Assembly: GCA_006227965.1 (NCBI GenBank)
Contig: SBFL01000251.1
Span: 1 to 10,290 of the forward strand
DNA: 10,290 bases
DNA from: Bacteroidota bacterium
GTDB taxonomy: Bacteria; Bacteroidota; Bacteroidia; Flavobacteriales; Flavobacteriaceae
Direction of reading: 5' to 3'
The position numbers and the translations under genes were made by a program. Positions within the stretch are counted from its first letter, which is position 1, and each line of letters starts with the position of its first letter. Shown here piece by piece: positions 1 to 7,009 of the stretch. The notes under the pieces were generated by a model. The model had not been told where the DNA came from and made no database searches. It worked only from the letters and a program-made list of their open reading frames with translations.

Positions 1-286
1 CTCCCTTTGCTGCATCCTTCATGCCTTCAACTTCATAAATGCTCCCAAAGCTATAAAACGCAACCAGCAAGGCGGCAAGAGGCGGCAACAGGATCCATCT
101 CTTTTTTAGGGACCATAAAAGAACCAGGACCAGGTTTCCGGCCATCAGCCATGGTACCCCGATACTCAAGGCATCAAAAAGCGGAAACAGTGGATAATAA
201 TAAGCCAGGCAGGACAGCAGCAGTGAGCCGGACAGGATCCAGGTAAGGTACAAAACTGCTTTTTTGATGAGGTTTTTCAGGAACAC
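1..286 (-). CDS. N-terminal membrane part of a probable endonuclease/exonuclease/phosphatase family protein (partial)
   Basis: This is the first 95 codons of a gene that runs off the left edge. It starts at a GTG two bases after the stop of the rhomboid gene, so it is the next gene of the mutL-rhomboid operon; no in-frame ATG lies near the start. The visible protein (MFLKNLIKKAVLYLTW...) has three hydrophobic stretches, at about residues 10-30, 40-58 and 64-80, joined by short basic turns such as SLKKRW. No catalytic motif is visible, because that would lie beyond the edge. From memory, flavobacterial EEP-family phosphatases with such a multi-pass N-terminus often follow the two rhomboid genes, and the LSIGVPWLMAGNL stretch resembles them. 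The membrane protein is seen directly; the EEP assignment is an inference from resemblance and gene order. It could instead be an unrelated membrane protein. Confidence 0.6.
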   Translation of the reverse strand, partial: MFLKNLIKKAVLYLTWILSGSLLLSCLAYYYPLFPLFDALSIGVPWLMAGNLVLVLLWSLKKRWILLPPLAALLVAFYSFGSIYEVEGMKDAAKG

Positions 287-288
287 GG

Positions 289-1161
289 TTATTCTTCTTC
301 CTTCCCGGCCTTGAACAAAAAGTCTTTTTCGGCCTTGGTAAGGCTGTCGTACCCGGACCTGCTTATCTTTTCCAGGATTTTGTCAATCTTGCGCTGCCGG
401 GTTTCCTTTTCGTAATCAATCTTCGCCTCACGGCTTTTTTGTTTTTTGTAGACCGTCTTCATAGGGGCTTTTTTCTTTCCATCGAAAAGATCTCCGATTT
501 GATCCAGCAGGCGGGAAAAACCGGCTCCCATATCCTTGCCTTCCAAAGATTTGCGGGCATAGAGGTAACCCAGAAGGGCTCCTCCCAAATGAGCTATCCG
601 GCCTCCGGCGTTGTCATTCAAAGGAATAAATGCGAGGTCCAGCAGCACAAAAAAGACCCCGATGTGCCACAACTTCACGTTAAAGAAAATCACCCGCACC
701 TCCTGCCGGGGAATATAGGTGCAAATGAAAATCAGCACAGCCATAACCCCGGCCGAAGCCCCGATAAGCGGAGACTGGCTGCCGTCAAAAGCAGGGAACA
801 GGTTATAGGCGAGCAGGAAAAACGCCCCCCCGAGCATCACCCCCAGGAAATACACATTGACGAAGCGCCTGGGGCCAAAGTAATTAAAGAAGATACGCGC
901 CACGTAATAGAGCAGCAGCATATTGAAAAAAATATGCATAAAGCCCCCGTGCAAAAAAGAATAGGTGATAAGGGACCAGGGTTTTAAAATAAAGTCCGAA
1001 AAATCCCTGGGCAGTTCAAACCAGCCTTCCAAAGACCAGGGCTGCAACTGAAACAGGAATGTCATCAGCCTTACCAGCAGGAAGACCACCACATTGATGA
1101 CGATAATCTTTTCGGCTATGTTAAGCCTCGAGAACTGGTATTTCAGATTGGTCTGGTCCAT
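289..1161 (-). CDS. Rhomboid family intramembrane serine protease with C-terminal DUF6576-like tail
   Basis: This 290-residue integral membrane protein should cleave transmembrane substrates in the inner membrane using a Ser-His dyad. The nucleophile is probably Ser136 in GASAGV and the partner His191 in IAHLGGALLGYLY; the conserved HxxxN of TM2 is His76-Asn80 in HGGFMHIFFN. About six hydrophobic segments span residues 17-200. After residue 205 the protein becomes soluble and highly charged. The last 35 or so residues (IDKILEKISRSGYDSLTKAE) match the short helical tail that I know as DUF6576 on Bacteroidota rhomboids; its role is unknown to me. The ATG directly follows the TAG of the upstream rhomboid gene with no spacer, so translation is probably coupled. 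All catalytic residues are present, so I expect an active protease. The substrate cannot be inferred. Confidence 0.93.
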   Translation of the reverse strand: MDQTNLKYQFSRLNIAEKIIVINVVVFLLVRLMTFLFQLQPWSLEGWFELPRDFSDFILKPWSLITYSFLHGGFMHIFFNMLLLYYVARIFFNYFGPRRFVNVYFLGVMLGGAFFLLAYNLFPAFDGSQSPLIGASAGVMAVLIFICTYIPRQEVRVIFFNVKLWHIGVFFVLLDLAFIPLNDNAGGRIAHLGGALLGYLYARKSLEGKDMGAGFSRLLDQIGDLFDGKKKAPMKTVYKKQKSREAKIDYEKETRQRKIDKILEKISRSGYDSLTKAEKDFLFKAGKEEE

Positions 1162-1908
1162 CTACAGATCCCAGCGGTTTTTATTGAACTGATTCTTTTT
1201 CCAGTACCACATCATTATGAAACCGAACAAAGCCCCGCCCACGTGAGCAAAATGAGCAATCCCGGCCCCGAAGATCGAATACCCGGTGACACCTGAGAAC
1301 AGGTCGAGCAGGATCAAAGCGGGAATAAAATACTTCGCCTTGATGGGAATGGGCAAAAATATCAAAAATAGTTCGCTGTTCGGGAATAGCATACCAAAGG
1401 CCACCAGGATTCCGTAAATAGCTCCGGAAGCCCCAACAGCAGGGGTGAAAAAGGAATCCAAAAAGGAGTTTACCACTCCTGGCGGACCTGCCTGCAACCA
1501 GCCTTCATTATACTTTCCTTCGCTGAGCAGTTCAAAAATCTGGGATTCCGGAACGCCCGCTGAAGTGAGCACATCTAATCCCTGTTTTACGTGGTAGTAA
1601 TTCACTCCCGAATGGATCAGGGCGGCCCCCAGACCGGCAGAAAAATAGAAGAAAAGGAATTTTTTTGTGCCCCACATCCGCTCCAACGGGGACCCGAAGG
1701 CCCAAAGGGCGTACATATTAAACAGAATATGCATCAGCCCCCCGTGCATGAACATGTGCGAGACTACCTGCCAGATCCGGAAATTAGGGTTCTTCGGGTA
1801 CCACAGTGAGAACCATTCATAAAATAAGTCTCCATATAGGGAAGTCGCTATAAAGAACAGCAGGTTGATGATCAGCAAATGCTTTATGCCCTCGGTAATT
1901 CGTCCCAT
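1162..1908 (-). CDS. Rhomboid family intramembrane serine protease
   Basis: This is a second, distinct rhomboid of 248 residues. The family landmarks are the HGGLMHILFN segment (His60 and Asn64), the active-site serine in GASGAIYG (Ser161) and the catalytic histidine in AHVGG (His222). Hydrophobic helices lie at about 9-24, 48-72, 84-101, 155-175, 180-203 and 213-234. Compared with its neighbour it has a longer soluble loop between the TM3 and TM4 regions (roughly residues 103-150) and no charged C-terminal domain, so the two are not simple duplicates. Its ATG abuts the TAA of mutL with no intervening base, and its TAG abuts the ATG of the next rhomboid. It therefore belongs to the mutL operon and is probably translationally coupled. 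Protease activity is inferred from the intact dyad; the substrate is unknown. Confidence 0.94.
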   Translation of the reverse strand: MGRITEGIKHLLIINLLFFIATSLYGDLFYEWFSLWYPKNPNFRIWQVVSHMFMHGGLMHILFNMYALWAFGSPLERMWGTKKFLFFYFSAGLGAALIHSGVNYYHVKQGLDVLTSAGVPESQIFELLSEGKYNEGWLQAGPPGVVNSFLDSFFTPAVGASGAIYGILVAFGMLFPNSELFLIFLPIPIKAKYFIPALILLDLFSGVTGYSIFGAGIAHFAHVGGALFGFIMMWYWKKNQFNKNRWDL

Positions 1909-3756
1909 TTAGTCTAGTTTTTTCTCGAGTTCCTCCACCGACAGGGTGGTGTGTATTTTTTTGTTAAACGGACTCCACTGCGTTTCCCTGCAGGCAAAGA
2001 GATCATTTATCAAGGTCTGGCGCGAAAGCGCATCCAGGGGTGTTCCCGGCCGGGTCGCCACAGAGCGGGCGAGCAACCGTGCCATTCGGTCCCCTTCGGA
2101 ATACACCATTTCACCGTCCTGGTACTGCCACCGGGCAATCAAACCGTCGAGCAGTCCTGCTACTTCAGATTCCGGGATCAGCACGGGTAGCGCAATGATC
2201 TCCAAAGAGGATTTCTTCCGGCCACCAAAACGGAACCCCATAGCCTGCAGGGATTCAAACATCTCCTCCACCACCTGCATCTCCCCGGGGCTGAATTCAC
2301 AACGAAGCGGGAATAAAAGGGTTTGGGAGGCAGGCTCACTCAGTGAAAGGTTTTCCAGGAATTTCTCGTAAAGAACACGCTGATGGGCGCGTTGCTGGTC
2401 AATGAGCAACAATCCTGATTTCACCCGGGTGAGGATAAACTTTCGGTCTACCTGAAGTGAAAAAACATCATTTACACCCTTTAAACTGTCAGGTTCAAAA
2501 AGGGATGCCGTCCGGACATCCGATTCAACCACCCATTCCGATTGTTCGCCAACTTCCCCTGCCGGGGCTTCCAGACCCTCATAAAGGGCCTCCCAGCCAC
2601 CTGGAAGGGCTTTTTTATACGTTTTTGTCGGCCCTGAGGACCCGGTGTCCGAAAACGGGTTGAAATTCCTGTCTACGGTGACCTCTGGCATAACTGCCCC
2701 GCGATCCTTGTATTCATAGGGGGTTTCCAGGTTCTGGTCGTGTTCGAAATCAAGCACGGGCCTGATGTTGAATTGCCCAAGGCTGTGTTTGATGGCAGAC
2801 CTCAGAATGGCGTAAAGGCTCTGCTCATCCTCGAACTTGATCTCCGTTTTGGTTGGATGGATGTTGATGTCGATCGAATCCTCGGGTACCTGCATGAAAA
2901 TGAAATAGCCCGGAACCGTGTCCGGTTTGAGCAGCCCCTCATATGCGTTCATGACAGCATGATGCAGGTAAGGGCTTTTGATAAAACGGCTGTTGACGAA
3001 AAAGAACTGCCCCCCCCGACTCTTTTTTGCAAATTCCGGCTTGCAGATAAATCCACCGAGTTGCAGCACCTGTGTTTCTTCTTCCAGAGGGACGAGTCTG
3101 TTGTTCATTCGGGTGCCGAAGAGGTGGACAATACGTTTCCGGAGGTTGGAAGCCGGAAGCTGGAAGAGCTCCGAATCATTGTGGAACAAGCTGAAGGCAA
3201 TATCCGGATGTGCCAGGGCAACGCGCTGGAATTCTTCCAGTACGTGCCGGTACTCAACCTTTGGAGACTTCAGGAAATTCCTGCGGGCCGGGATATTGAA
3301 AAACAGGTTTTTTACGCTCACCGAGGTCCCTCTAGGGCATACAGCCTCTTCGGGTGCCTCCTTCTTCCCTCCGGCCACCTTCAGCCGGATCCCCAGGGAA
3401 TCGGTATCCCTGCGGGTGAGGACCTCCAGATGGGCAATGGCAGCGATGGAAGCAAGGGCTTCACCCCTGAAACCTTTGGTCCGGATATGAAACAGGTCCT
3501 CTGCCTTGCGGATTTTGGAGGTGGCATGCCGCTGTATGCACATGCCGGCATCGGCGGGGCTCATGCCGAAGCCGTCGTCCACCACCTGAATGAGCGTCTT
3601 GCCCCCATCCTTTGTGATTAGCCGGACCCTCCCGGCACCTGCATCAATGGCATTTTCAAGGAGTTCTTTTACTACGGAGGCAGGGCGTTGTACCACTTCC
3701 CCAGCAGCTATCTGGTTTGCAACGTGTTCCGGTAAGAGTTCAATACGGTCTGCCAT
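1909..3756 (-). CDS. mutL: DNA mismatch repair protein MutL
   Basis: This 615-residue protein is the ATPase that links MutS mismatch recognition to strand removal. The N-terminal GHKL ATPase is complete: ANQIAAGEVVQRPASVVKEL with the general-base Glu31 and Mg-binding Asn35, DDGFGM (Asp60), TKGFRGEALASI (about 93-104) and the NIPARRNFLKS segment (154-164). The FFFVNSRFIKS and DINIHPTKTEIKF motifs follow at about 251-308. A poor-complexity linker spans about 340-425, and the dimerisation domain runs from about 430 to the end. At the usual DQHAxxExxxxE metal-binding site this protein reads DQQRAHQRVLYE (453-464), so most of the endonuclease motif is altered. The C-terminus ends in SPFNKKIHTTLS, with no CPHGRP-type motif. 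An eight-G tract encodes Arg-Gly-Gly near residues 247-249. The ATG overlaps the upstream TGA by one base (TGATG). Confidence 0.97.
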   Translation of the reverse strand: MADRIELLPEHVANQIAAGEVVQRPASVVKELLENAIDAGAGRVRLITKDGGKTLIQVVDDGFGMSPADAGMCIQRHATSKIRKAEDLFHIRTKGFRGEALASIAAIAHLEVLTRRDTDSLGIRLKVAGGKKEAPEEAVCPRGTSVSVKNLFFNIPARRNFLKSPKVEYRHVLEEFQRVALAHPDIAFSLFHNDSELFQLPASNLRKRIVHLFGTRMNNRLVPLEEETQVLQLGGFICKPEFAKKSRGGQFFFVNSRFIKSPYLHHAVMNAYEGLLKPDTVPGYFIFMQVPEDSIDINIHPTKTEIKFEDEQSLYAILRSAIKHSLGQFNIRPVLDFEHDQNLETPYEYKDRGAVMPEVTVDRNFNPFSDTGSSGPTKTYKKALPGGWEALYEGLEAPAGEVGEQSEWVVESDVRTASLFEPDSLKGVNDVFSLQVDRKFILTRVKSGLLLIDQQRAHQRVLYEKFLENLSLSEPASQTLLFPLRCEFSPGEMQVVEEMFESLQAMGFRFGGRKKSSLEIIALPVLIPESEVAGLLDGLIARWQYQDGEMVYSEGDRMARLLARSVATRPGTPLDALSRQTLINDLFACRETQWSPFNKKIHTTLSVEELEKKLD

Positions 3757-4046
3757 CAGCCGGGGAAAAATATCGAAAGGTCAAAATCCAGTATGTACAG
3801 GACGATCAGTATCAGGATAACCAGAATGATCAGAAAACGCAGCTGCTGGTGCCTATCACCCTGCCGCTTCAGATCTGACATGGCATTCCGCAATCGGGTC
3901 TTCAACCCGCCAGGATGGTCCACAGTCGTCCGGTACCGGTCCAGTTTGTGTTCAATCTTAAAGGGATTTCCTTCTCCTTTATCGTCAAAATATCTGGGCT
4001 TGTAACCGTATTTTTTGTTTTTGCGAAGCTTTGAAAATCGTCCCAT
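3756..4046 (-). CDS. Small single-pass membrane protein with basic N-terminus, conserved hypothetical
   Basis: This 96-residue protein has no function that I recognise. It starts MGRFSKLRKNKKYGYKPRYF, a strongly basic and presumably cytoplasmic head. A charged middle (about 21-69) includes HKLDRYRTTVDHPGGLK. One transmembrane helix, RFLIILVILILIVLYIL (about 70-87), is followed by a short tail, DFDLSIFFPG. The ATG at 4046 is preferred over an in-frame ATG at 4115, because the family-like sequence begins at MGRF and the upstream extension lies in ribH spacer sequence. Its stop overlaps the mutL start by one base. From memory, similar small proteins sit between ribH and mutL in other Flavobacteriaceae and are sometimes mislabelled riboflavin synthase subunit beta by proximity. 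The KKYGYKP motif recurs in the TPR protein on the other side of ribH. Confidence 0.8.
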   Translation of the reverse strand: MGRFSKLRKNKKYGYKPRYFDDKGEGNPFKIEHKLDRYRTTVDHPGGLKTRLRNAMSDLKRQGDRHQQLRFLIILVILILIVLYILDFDLSIFFPG

Positions 4047-4057
4047 ACCGCGTTTCT

Positions 4058-4065
4058 CAAAATTA
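4058..4065 (-). promoter_or_regulatory. Possible -7 element before the small membrane protein gene
   Basis: The minus strand reads TAATTTTG, which fits the Bacteroidota -7 consensus TAnnTTTG, 11 nt before the ATG at 4046. No TTG lies at the proper -33 spacing, so this may be chance in an AT-rich spacer. If real, it would give mutL an internal promoter independent of ribH. Confidence 0.2.
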
Positions 4066-4154
4066 GGTAAAAACAAAAAGAGTGCCGAAGCAGGGTTCCC
4101 AAAAAATGTTAACACGAGGGAATGTCCTCAATAAGGCAACAGTCCGCCGGATCG

Positions 4155-4632
4155 CTACAGTGCAGCCATTTTCAAAGCGGCTATGGCCGCCTCTGCCCCC
4201 TTGTTCCCGTGTCGCCCCCCCGCTGCGGTCCCTGGCCTGCTCCATGGTGTCATCTGTCAATACGCAGAAAATTACGGGGACGTCTTGTTGAAGGTTCAAA
4301 TTTTCAATCCCATGGGCGGTGGCACTGCAGACATACTCGAAGTGGGCCGTCTCCCCCCGGACAACACTTCCTATGGCGATTACGGCATCGGGGTGCTCTG
4401 AGCGGATCATTTTCCGGCATCCATAGGGCAGTTCGAAACTGCCGGGAACATCCCAGCGGAGGATGTTATGCGGGGCTACCCCGCAATCCAGAAGAGCCTC
4501 CCGGGCACCGTTGGAGAGTGCCTCGGTTATTTCACGGTTCCATTCGGAAACCACAAGGCCAATCCGCATTTGCCTGGCATCAGGCAGGCCGGAGGTGTCG
4601 TATTCAGATAAGTTCTTGCCCGAGGTTGCCAT
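4155..4632 (-). CDS. ribH: 6,7-dimethyl-8-ribityllumazine synthase (riboflavin synthase beta chain), apparently frameshifted near the C-terminus
   Basis: RibH condenses 5-amino-6-ribitylamino-uracil with dihydroxybutanone phosphate to give lumazine, the penultimate step of riboflavin synthesis. The ATG at 4632 overlaps the TPR gene stop as TGATG; a GTG lies one codon upstream. Family motifs are VVSEWNREI (28-36), VPGSFELPYG (62-71), GSVVRGETAHFEYV (88-101, His97 matching the catalytic His), PVIFCVLTDD and EQARDRSGG (131-139). Directly after DRSGG the frame goes wrong at a seven-G tract (plus-strand C7, 4215-4221). If one G is removed, the next frame reads GGRHGNKGAEAAIAALKMAAL and stops with TAG at 4155, giving a normal 158-residue RibH. 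As written, the frame continues to a TAA at 4063 and yields an unrelated tail (189 residues), losing the phosphate-binding Lys of GNKG. This is either a sequencing error or a true mutation. Confidence 0.93.
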
Positions 4633-5396
4633 CACTCAGCTGTTTGGGCCATTCCGATAAGTGCGTCTACCCCTGTGGCCTGGGCTGAATTGGGATAATC
4701 TTCCTTGATTCGGCTGAAATACTCCAGCGCCTTTTCTCTTTGCCCAAGTTCGAGTGCCGCAATCCCGGCTTTCTGCAAATAGAGAGGAGTTGTAAAACCA
4801 TTGGCGTCTGCAGACAGCGCCCTTTCGTAGTAGCCCAGGGCATCGCTTTGCTGACCCAGCTGCATAAAGGCATCCCCTATATTGCCGAGGCTGATCGGGC
4901 CGAGCATGGCGTCGTCTGTTTTGAAGTCCTCCAGGTAGGAAATAGCTTCCCGGTACTGATTCAGTTTCATATAGGAAATTCCTGCGGCATACCGCGCCAG
5001 GTTCGCCGCTTTTGTCCCGGAATACTCATCGGCGATATCTAGGAGGCCGTATTTTCCCTCCGCACCTTCCAGGGCAAGCGTGTAGAGCGAATCTGCCTGG
5101 GTAGCAGTTTGCTGAGCCTGGCTGAAATACTGAAGGGGGTAAAACAATTCATTGCTGGCACTGGCTTCCCGGGGCTCCTGAATGAACTGCTGGTAGCCCA
5201 GAAAGGCCAATACCGCAACGGCAACTACCCCTATCACACCCAGGATATAGGTTTGATTCCTGGCTACCCACTGTTCTGTTTTTGAAGCACTGCTGTCCAG
5301 CGTGCTGAAAACCTCAGCGGTGGTACTGTCCGTCACGTTACCCTGCTCTTCCCCTTTGCCCTTCGGTTTGTACCCGCGCTTTTTGTATGTGGCCAT
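4632..5396 (-). CDS. Membrane-anchored tetratricopeptide repeat protein
   Basis: This 254-residue protein is probably an inner-membrane protein with a periplasmic TPR domain. A basic N-terminus ([20 protein letters not shown]) is followed by a polar linker and one transmembrane helix at about 50-68 ([19 protein letters not shown]). TPR-like helical pairs then run from about residue 85 to 245; the clearest are [39 protein letters not shown] and [20 protein letters not shown]. The layout resembles YfgM-type proteins, which act in envelope protein handling, but that comparison rests on topology only. The ATG at 5396 is chosen over an in-frame ATG at 5438 because [12 protein letters not shown] is the family-like start and a promoter candidate lies within the longer version. 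It is first in the leftward operon and overlaps ribH by one base. Confidence 0.88.
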   Translation of the reverse strand: MATYKKRGYKPKGKGEEQGNVTDSTTAEVFSTLDSSASKTEQWVARNQTYILGVIGVVAVAVLAFLGYQQFIQEPREASASNELFYPLQYFSQAQQTATQADSLYTLALEGAEGKYGLLDIADEYSGTKAANLARYAAGISYMKLNQYREAISYLEDFKTDDAMLGPISLGNIGDAFMQLGQQSDALGYYERALSADANGFTTPLYLQKAGIAALELGQREKALEYFSRIKEDYPNSAQATGVDALIGMAQTAE

Positions 5397-5416
5397 ATTT
5401 TGTATTATTGGTCGCG

Positions 5417-5451
5417 CAAAAATAATGGATTTATCCAAAACCGAAAGGCAA
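5417..5451 (-). promoter_or_regulatory. Candidate promoter of the TPR-ribH-mutL operon
   Basis: On the minus strand TATTTTTG (5417-5424) matches the Bacteroidota -7 consensus TAnnTTTG exactly, 20 nt before the ATG at 5396. A TTG for the -33 element lies at 5449-5451, giving a 24-nt spacer, one more than the commonly cited 17-23. The -33 TTG sits inside the left arm of the inverted repeat at 5448-5478, so a bound protein would compete with this promoter. The position supports the short TPR start. Confidence 0.42.
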
Positions 5452-5478
5452 ATTATTCCTTATTTTTCAATAATTTGC
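5448..5478. repeat. Perfect 10-bp inverted repeat in the recF/TPR divergent spacer
   Basis: GCAAATTATT at 5448-5457 is the exact reverse complement of AATAATTTGC at 5469-5478, with an 11-nt spacer (CCTTATTTTTC). The arm centres are 21 bp apart, two helical turns, which would place both half-sites on the same DNA face. The site lies between the leftward operon and recF and overlaps the putative leftward -33 element. It could be an operator for a dimeric regulator or a stem-loop in the recF leader. No T-tract follows, so a terminator is unlikely. Confidence 0.75.
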
Positions 5479-5513
5479 ACAGCCTTGCCGTCAGGAATTC
5501 CACCGGAATCACT

Positions 5514-6593
5514 ATGCATTTAAACCGTTTGTCCTTAATCAATTACAAGAATTTCGAAACCCGGGAATTCCGGTTTGACACCAAGATAAATTGCCTTGTC
5601 GGACCCAATGGGGTGGGAAAGACCAACGTGTTGGACGCCATCTACCACCTGGCCTTTGGAAAAAGTTATTTCAACCCGATCACCACTCAGAATATCCGTC
5701 ACGGGGCAGATTATTTCGTACTGGAAGGGGCCTTTGAGAAGGAGGGTCGGGATGAAATGATCGTTTGTAGTTTCAAGAAAGGTGCCAAAAAGGTCCTGAA
5801 ACGAAACGGTAAAGTATACGAGCGGATTTCAGAGCATATCGGGCAGGTGCCCCTGGTGATCATCTCCCCGGCAGACCGTGACCTGATTCTCGAAGGGAGT
5901 GAAACCCGTCGAAAATTCATGGACGGGGTCATTTCACAGGGAGATAAAACGTACCTGCAGGATGTAATCAGTTACCAGAAACTGGTTTCCCAGCGAAATG
6001 CTCTCCTGAAATATTTTGCCGCCAACCGGACCTTTGATTCCACCAGCCTGGAGGTTTACGATTTGCAGCTGCACGAACTCGGAAGTCGCATTCACGAAAA
6101 GCGAATAGACTTCATGCAGGCCTTCTCCCCTATCTTCAGCGAACAATACAAGGCAATATCCGGGGGGGACGAAACGGTGAGGCTTAGATACAACAGCCAA
6201 CTCCACGGGAGTCCGCTATTGCAATTGCTCAGGGAACACCTCGAGAAAGACCGCATATTGCAGTACACCTCCCAGGGCATCCACAAGGATGACCTGGACA
6301 TGGAAATAGGGGAACACCCCATAAAGAAGTTCGGAAGCCAGGGTCAGCAGAAGTCTTTCCTGATCGCGCTGAAATTTGCCCAGTTCCAGTTTATGAAATC
6401 CCGTCAGTCCGGAACCCCCATCCTGTTGCTCGATGACATATTTGACAAACTCGATGAAAACCGCGTGGCGCACATCATTAGCCTGGTCAACCAGGACCTT
6501 TTCGGTCAGATCTTTATAAGTGACACCCATGCGGACCGAACTGAGAATATCGTTAAGGAAATACACCAGACCTATGCCTTTATCAACCTTTAG
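5514..6593 (+). CDS. recF: DNA replication and repair protein RecF
   Basis: RecF is an SMC-like ABC ATPase that, with RecO and RecR, helps load RecA at single-strand gaps. This 359-residue protein is full length. It starts [19 protein letters not shown], typical for the family, has a Walker A motif GPNGVGKTN (30-38), a signature motif [10 protein letters not shown] (273-282) and a Walker B with D-loop [15 protein letters not shown] (303-317). The ISDTHADR segment follows (336-342). The ATG at 5514 is preferred over an in-frame ATG at 5400, because the 38-residue extension is unlike RecF and covers the divergent spacer. It heads a rightward operon with a lipoprotein and a DUF721 gene, and its last 20 bases overlap the lipoprotein start. 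A seven-G tract at 6162-6168 (residues ISGGDE) is in frame. No convincing -7 element precedes it; TATTTTTC at 5461-5468 is one base off. Confidence 0.97.
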   Translation: MHLNRLSLINYKNFETREFRFDTKINCLVGPNGVGKTNVLDAIYHLAFGKSYFNPITTQNIRHGADYFVLEGAFEKEGRDEMIVCSFKKGAKKVLKRNGKVYERISEHIGQVPLVIISPADRDLILEGSETRRKFMDGVISQGDKTYLQDVISYQKLVSQRNALLKYFAANRTFDSTSLEVYDLQLHELGSRIHEKRIDFMQAFSPIFSEQYKAISGGDETVRLRYNSQLHGSPLLQLLREHLEKDRILQYTSQGIHKDDLDMEIGEHPIKKFGSQGQQKSFLIALKFAQFQFMKSRQSGTPILLLDDIFDKLDENRVAHIISLVNQDLFGQIFISDTHADRTENIVKEIHQTYAFINL

Positions 6594-7008
6594 ACCGGGC
6601 CTGGTACTGGGGTCTTTCCTCATGCTGCTCTCATGCTCCCGCGGGCCTTCCGAAGGGGATCTGCTGTTTCTGGAGGGCTACTGGGAAATACGCCGGGTCG
6701 AGTTCCCGGACGGCAGTGAAAAACAGTACACTGCCAGTGCCAACATTGACTATTTCAGTTGGGACGGCCAGGCCGGCTTCCGAAAAAAAATGCAGCCTAC
6801 CCTGAAGGGGACTTTTCTGACCTCAGACGATGCCCTTCCCATGGAGGTGTTATGGCGGGATGAAAGGCTTTTCTTATCTTTCAGGGGGGATGGAGCACCC
6901 TGGGAGGAAGAGGTCCTGAAGTTGCAGCAGGATGTTCTGGTTACCAGACATGCAAACGGGTTGTGCTATGAATACTCCCGATACGAACCCCTGCTAACCC
7001 CCAAATAA
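6574..7008 (+). CDS. Lipocalin-like lipoprotein
   Basis: This 144-residue protein begins [21 protein letters not shown]. The hydrophobic run ending in LLSC is a lipobox, so lipidation at Cys21 and envelope localisation are likely. The mature part is rich in predicted beta strands: [18 protein letters not shown] (35-52), [36 protein letters not shown] and [22 protein letters not shown] followed by short amphipathic strands is what I associate with flavobacterial lipocalin-family proteins, though I see no definite ligand-binding motif. The start at 6574 lies 20 bases inside recF. A longer reading from 6520 would put a polar 18-residue extension before the signal peptide, so the short one is favoured. 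Its stop is one base from the DUF721 start. Function unknown. Confidence 0.82.
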   Translation: MPLSTFRPGLVLGSFLMLLSCSRGPSEGDLLFLEGYWEIRRVEFPDGSEKQYTASANIDYFSWDGQAGFRKKMQPTLKGTFLTSDDALPMEVLWRDERLFLSFRGDGAPWEEEVLKLQQDVLVTRHANGLCYEYSRYEPLLTPK

Positions 7009-7009
7009 C

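Noticed and set aside
7..246. A 79-codon plus-strand frame at the left edge
   Set aside because: The opposite strand encodes a coherent multi-pass membrane protein in the operon; the plus frame looks random.
439..987. A 182-codon open frame on the plus strand opposite the second rhomboid
   Set aside because: It lies antisense to the catalytic region of a clear rhomboid and its product is polar, low in order and unlike any family.
2740..3621. A 293-codon open frame on the plus strand inside mutL
   Set aside because: It is antisense to well-conserved MutL motifs, its product resembles no family I know, and its openness follows from the codon bias of mutL.
4047..4154. A separate small gene or RNA in the spacer after the corrected ribH stop
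   Set aside because: The only open frames are the out-of-frame ribH tail and the upstream extension of the small membrane protein; no hairpin with a T-tract or start signal is convincing.
5494..5506. Palindrome GGAATTCC before recF as an operator
   Set aside because: Eight bases containing a common restriction-type palindrome is weak evidence, and no second copy or spacing supports a regulator site.
5400..5513. N-terminal extension of RecF from an upstream in-frame ATG
   Set aside because: The extension is unlike RecF, covers the divergent regulatory spacer and inverted repeat, and RecF normally starts at [12 protein letters not shown] sequence.
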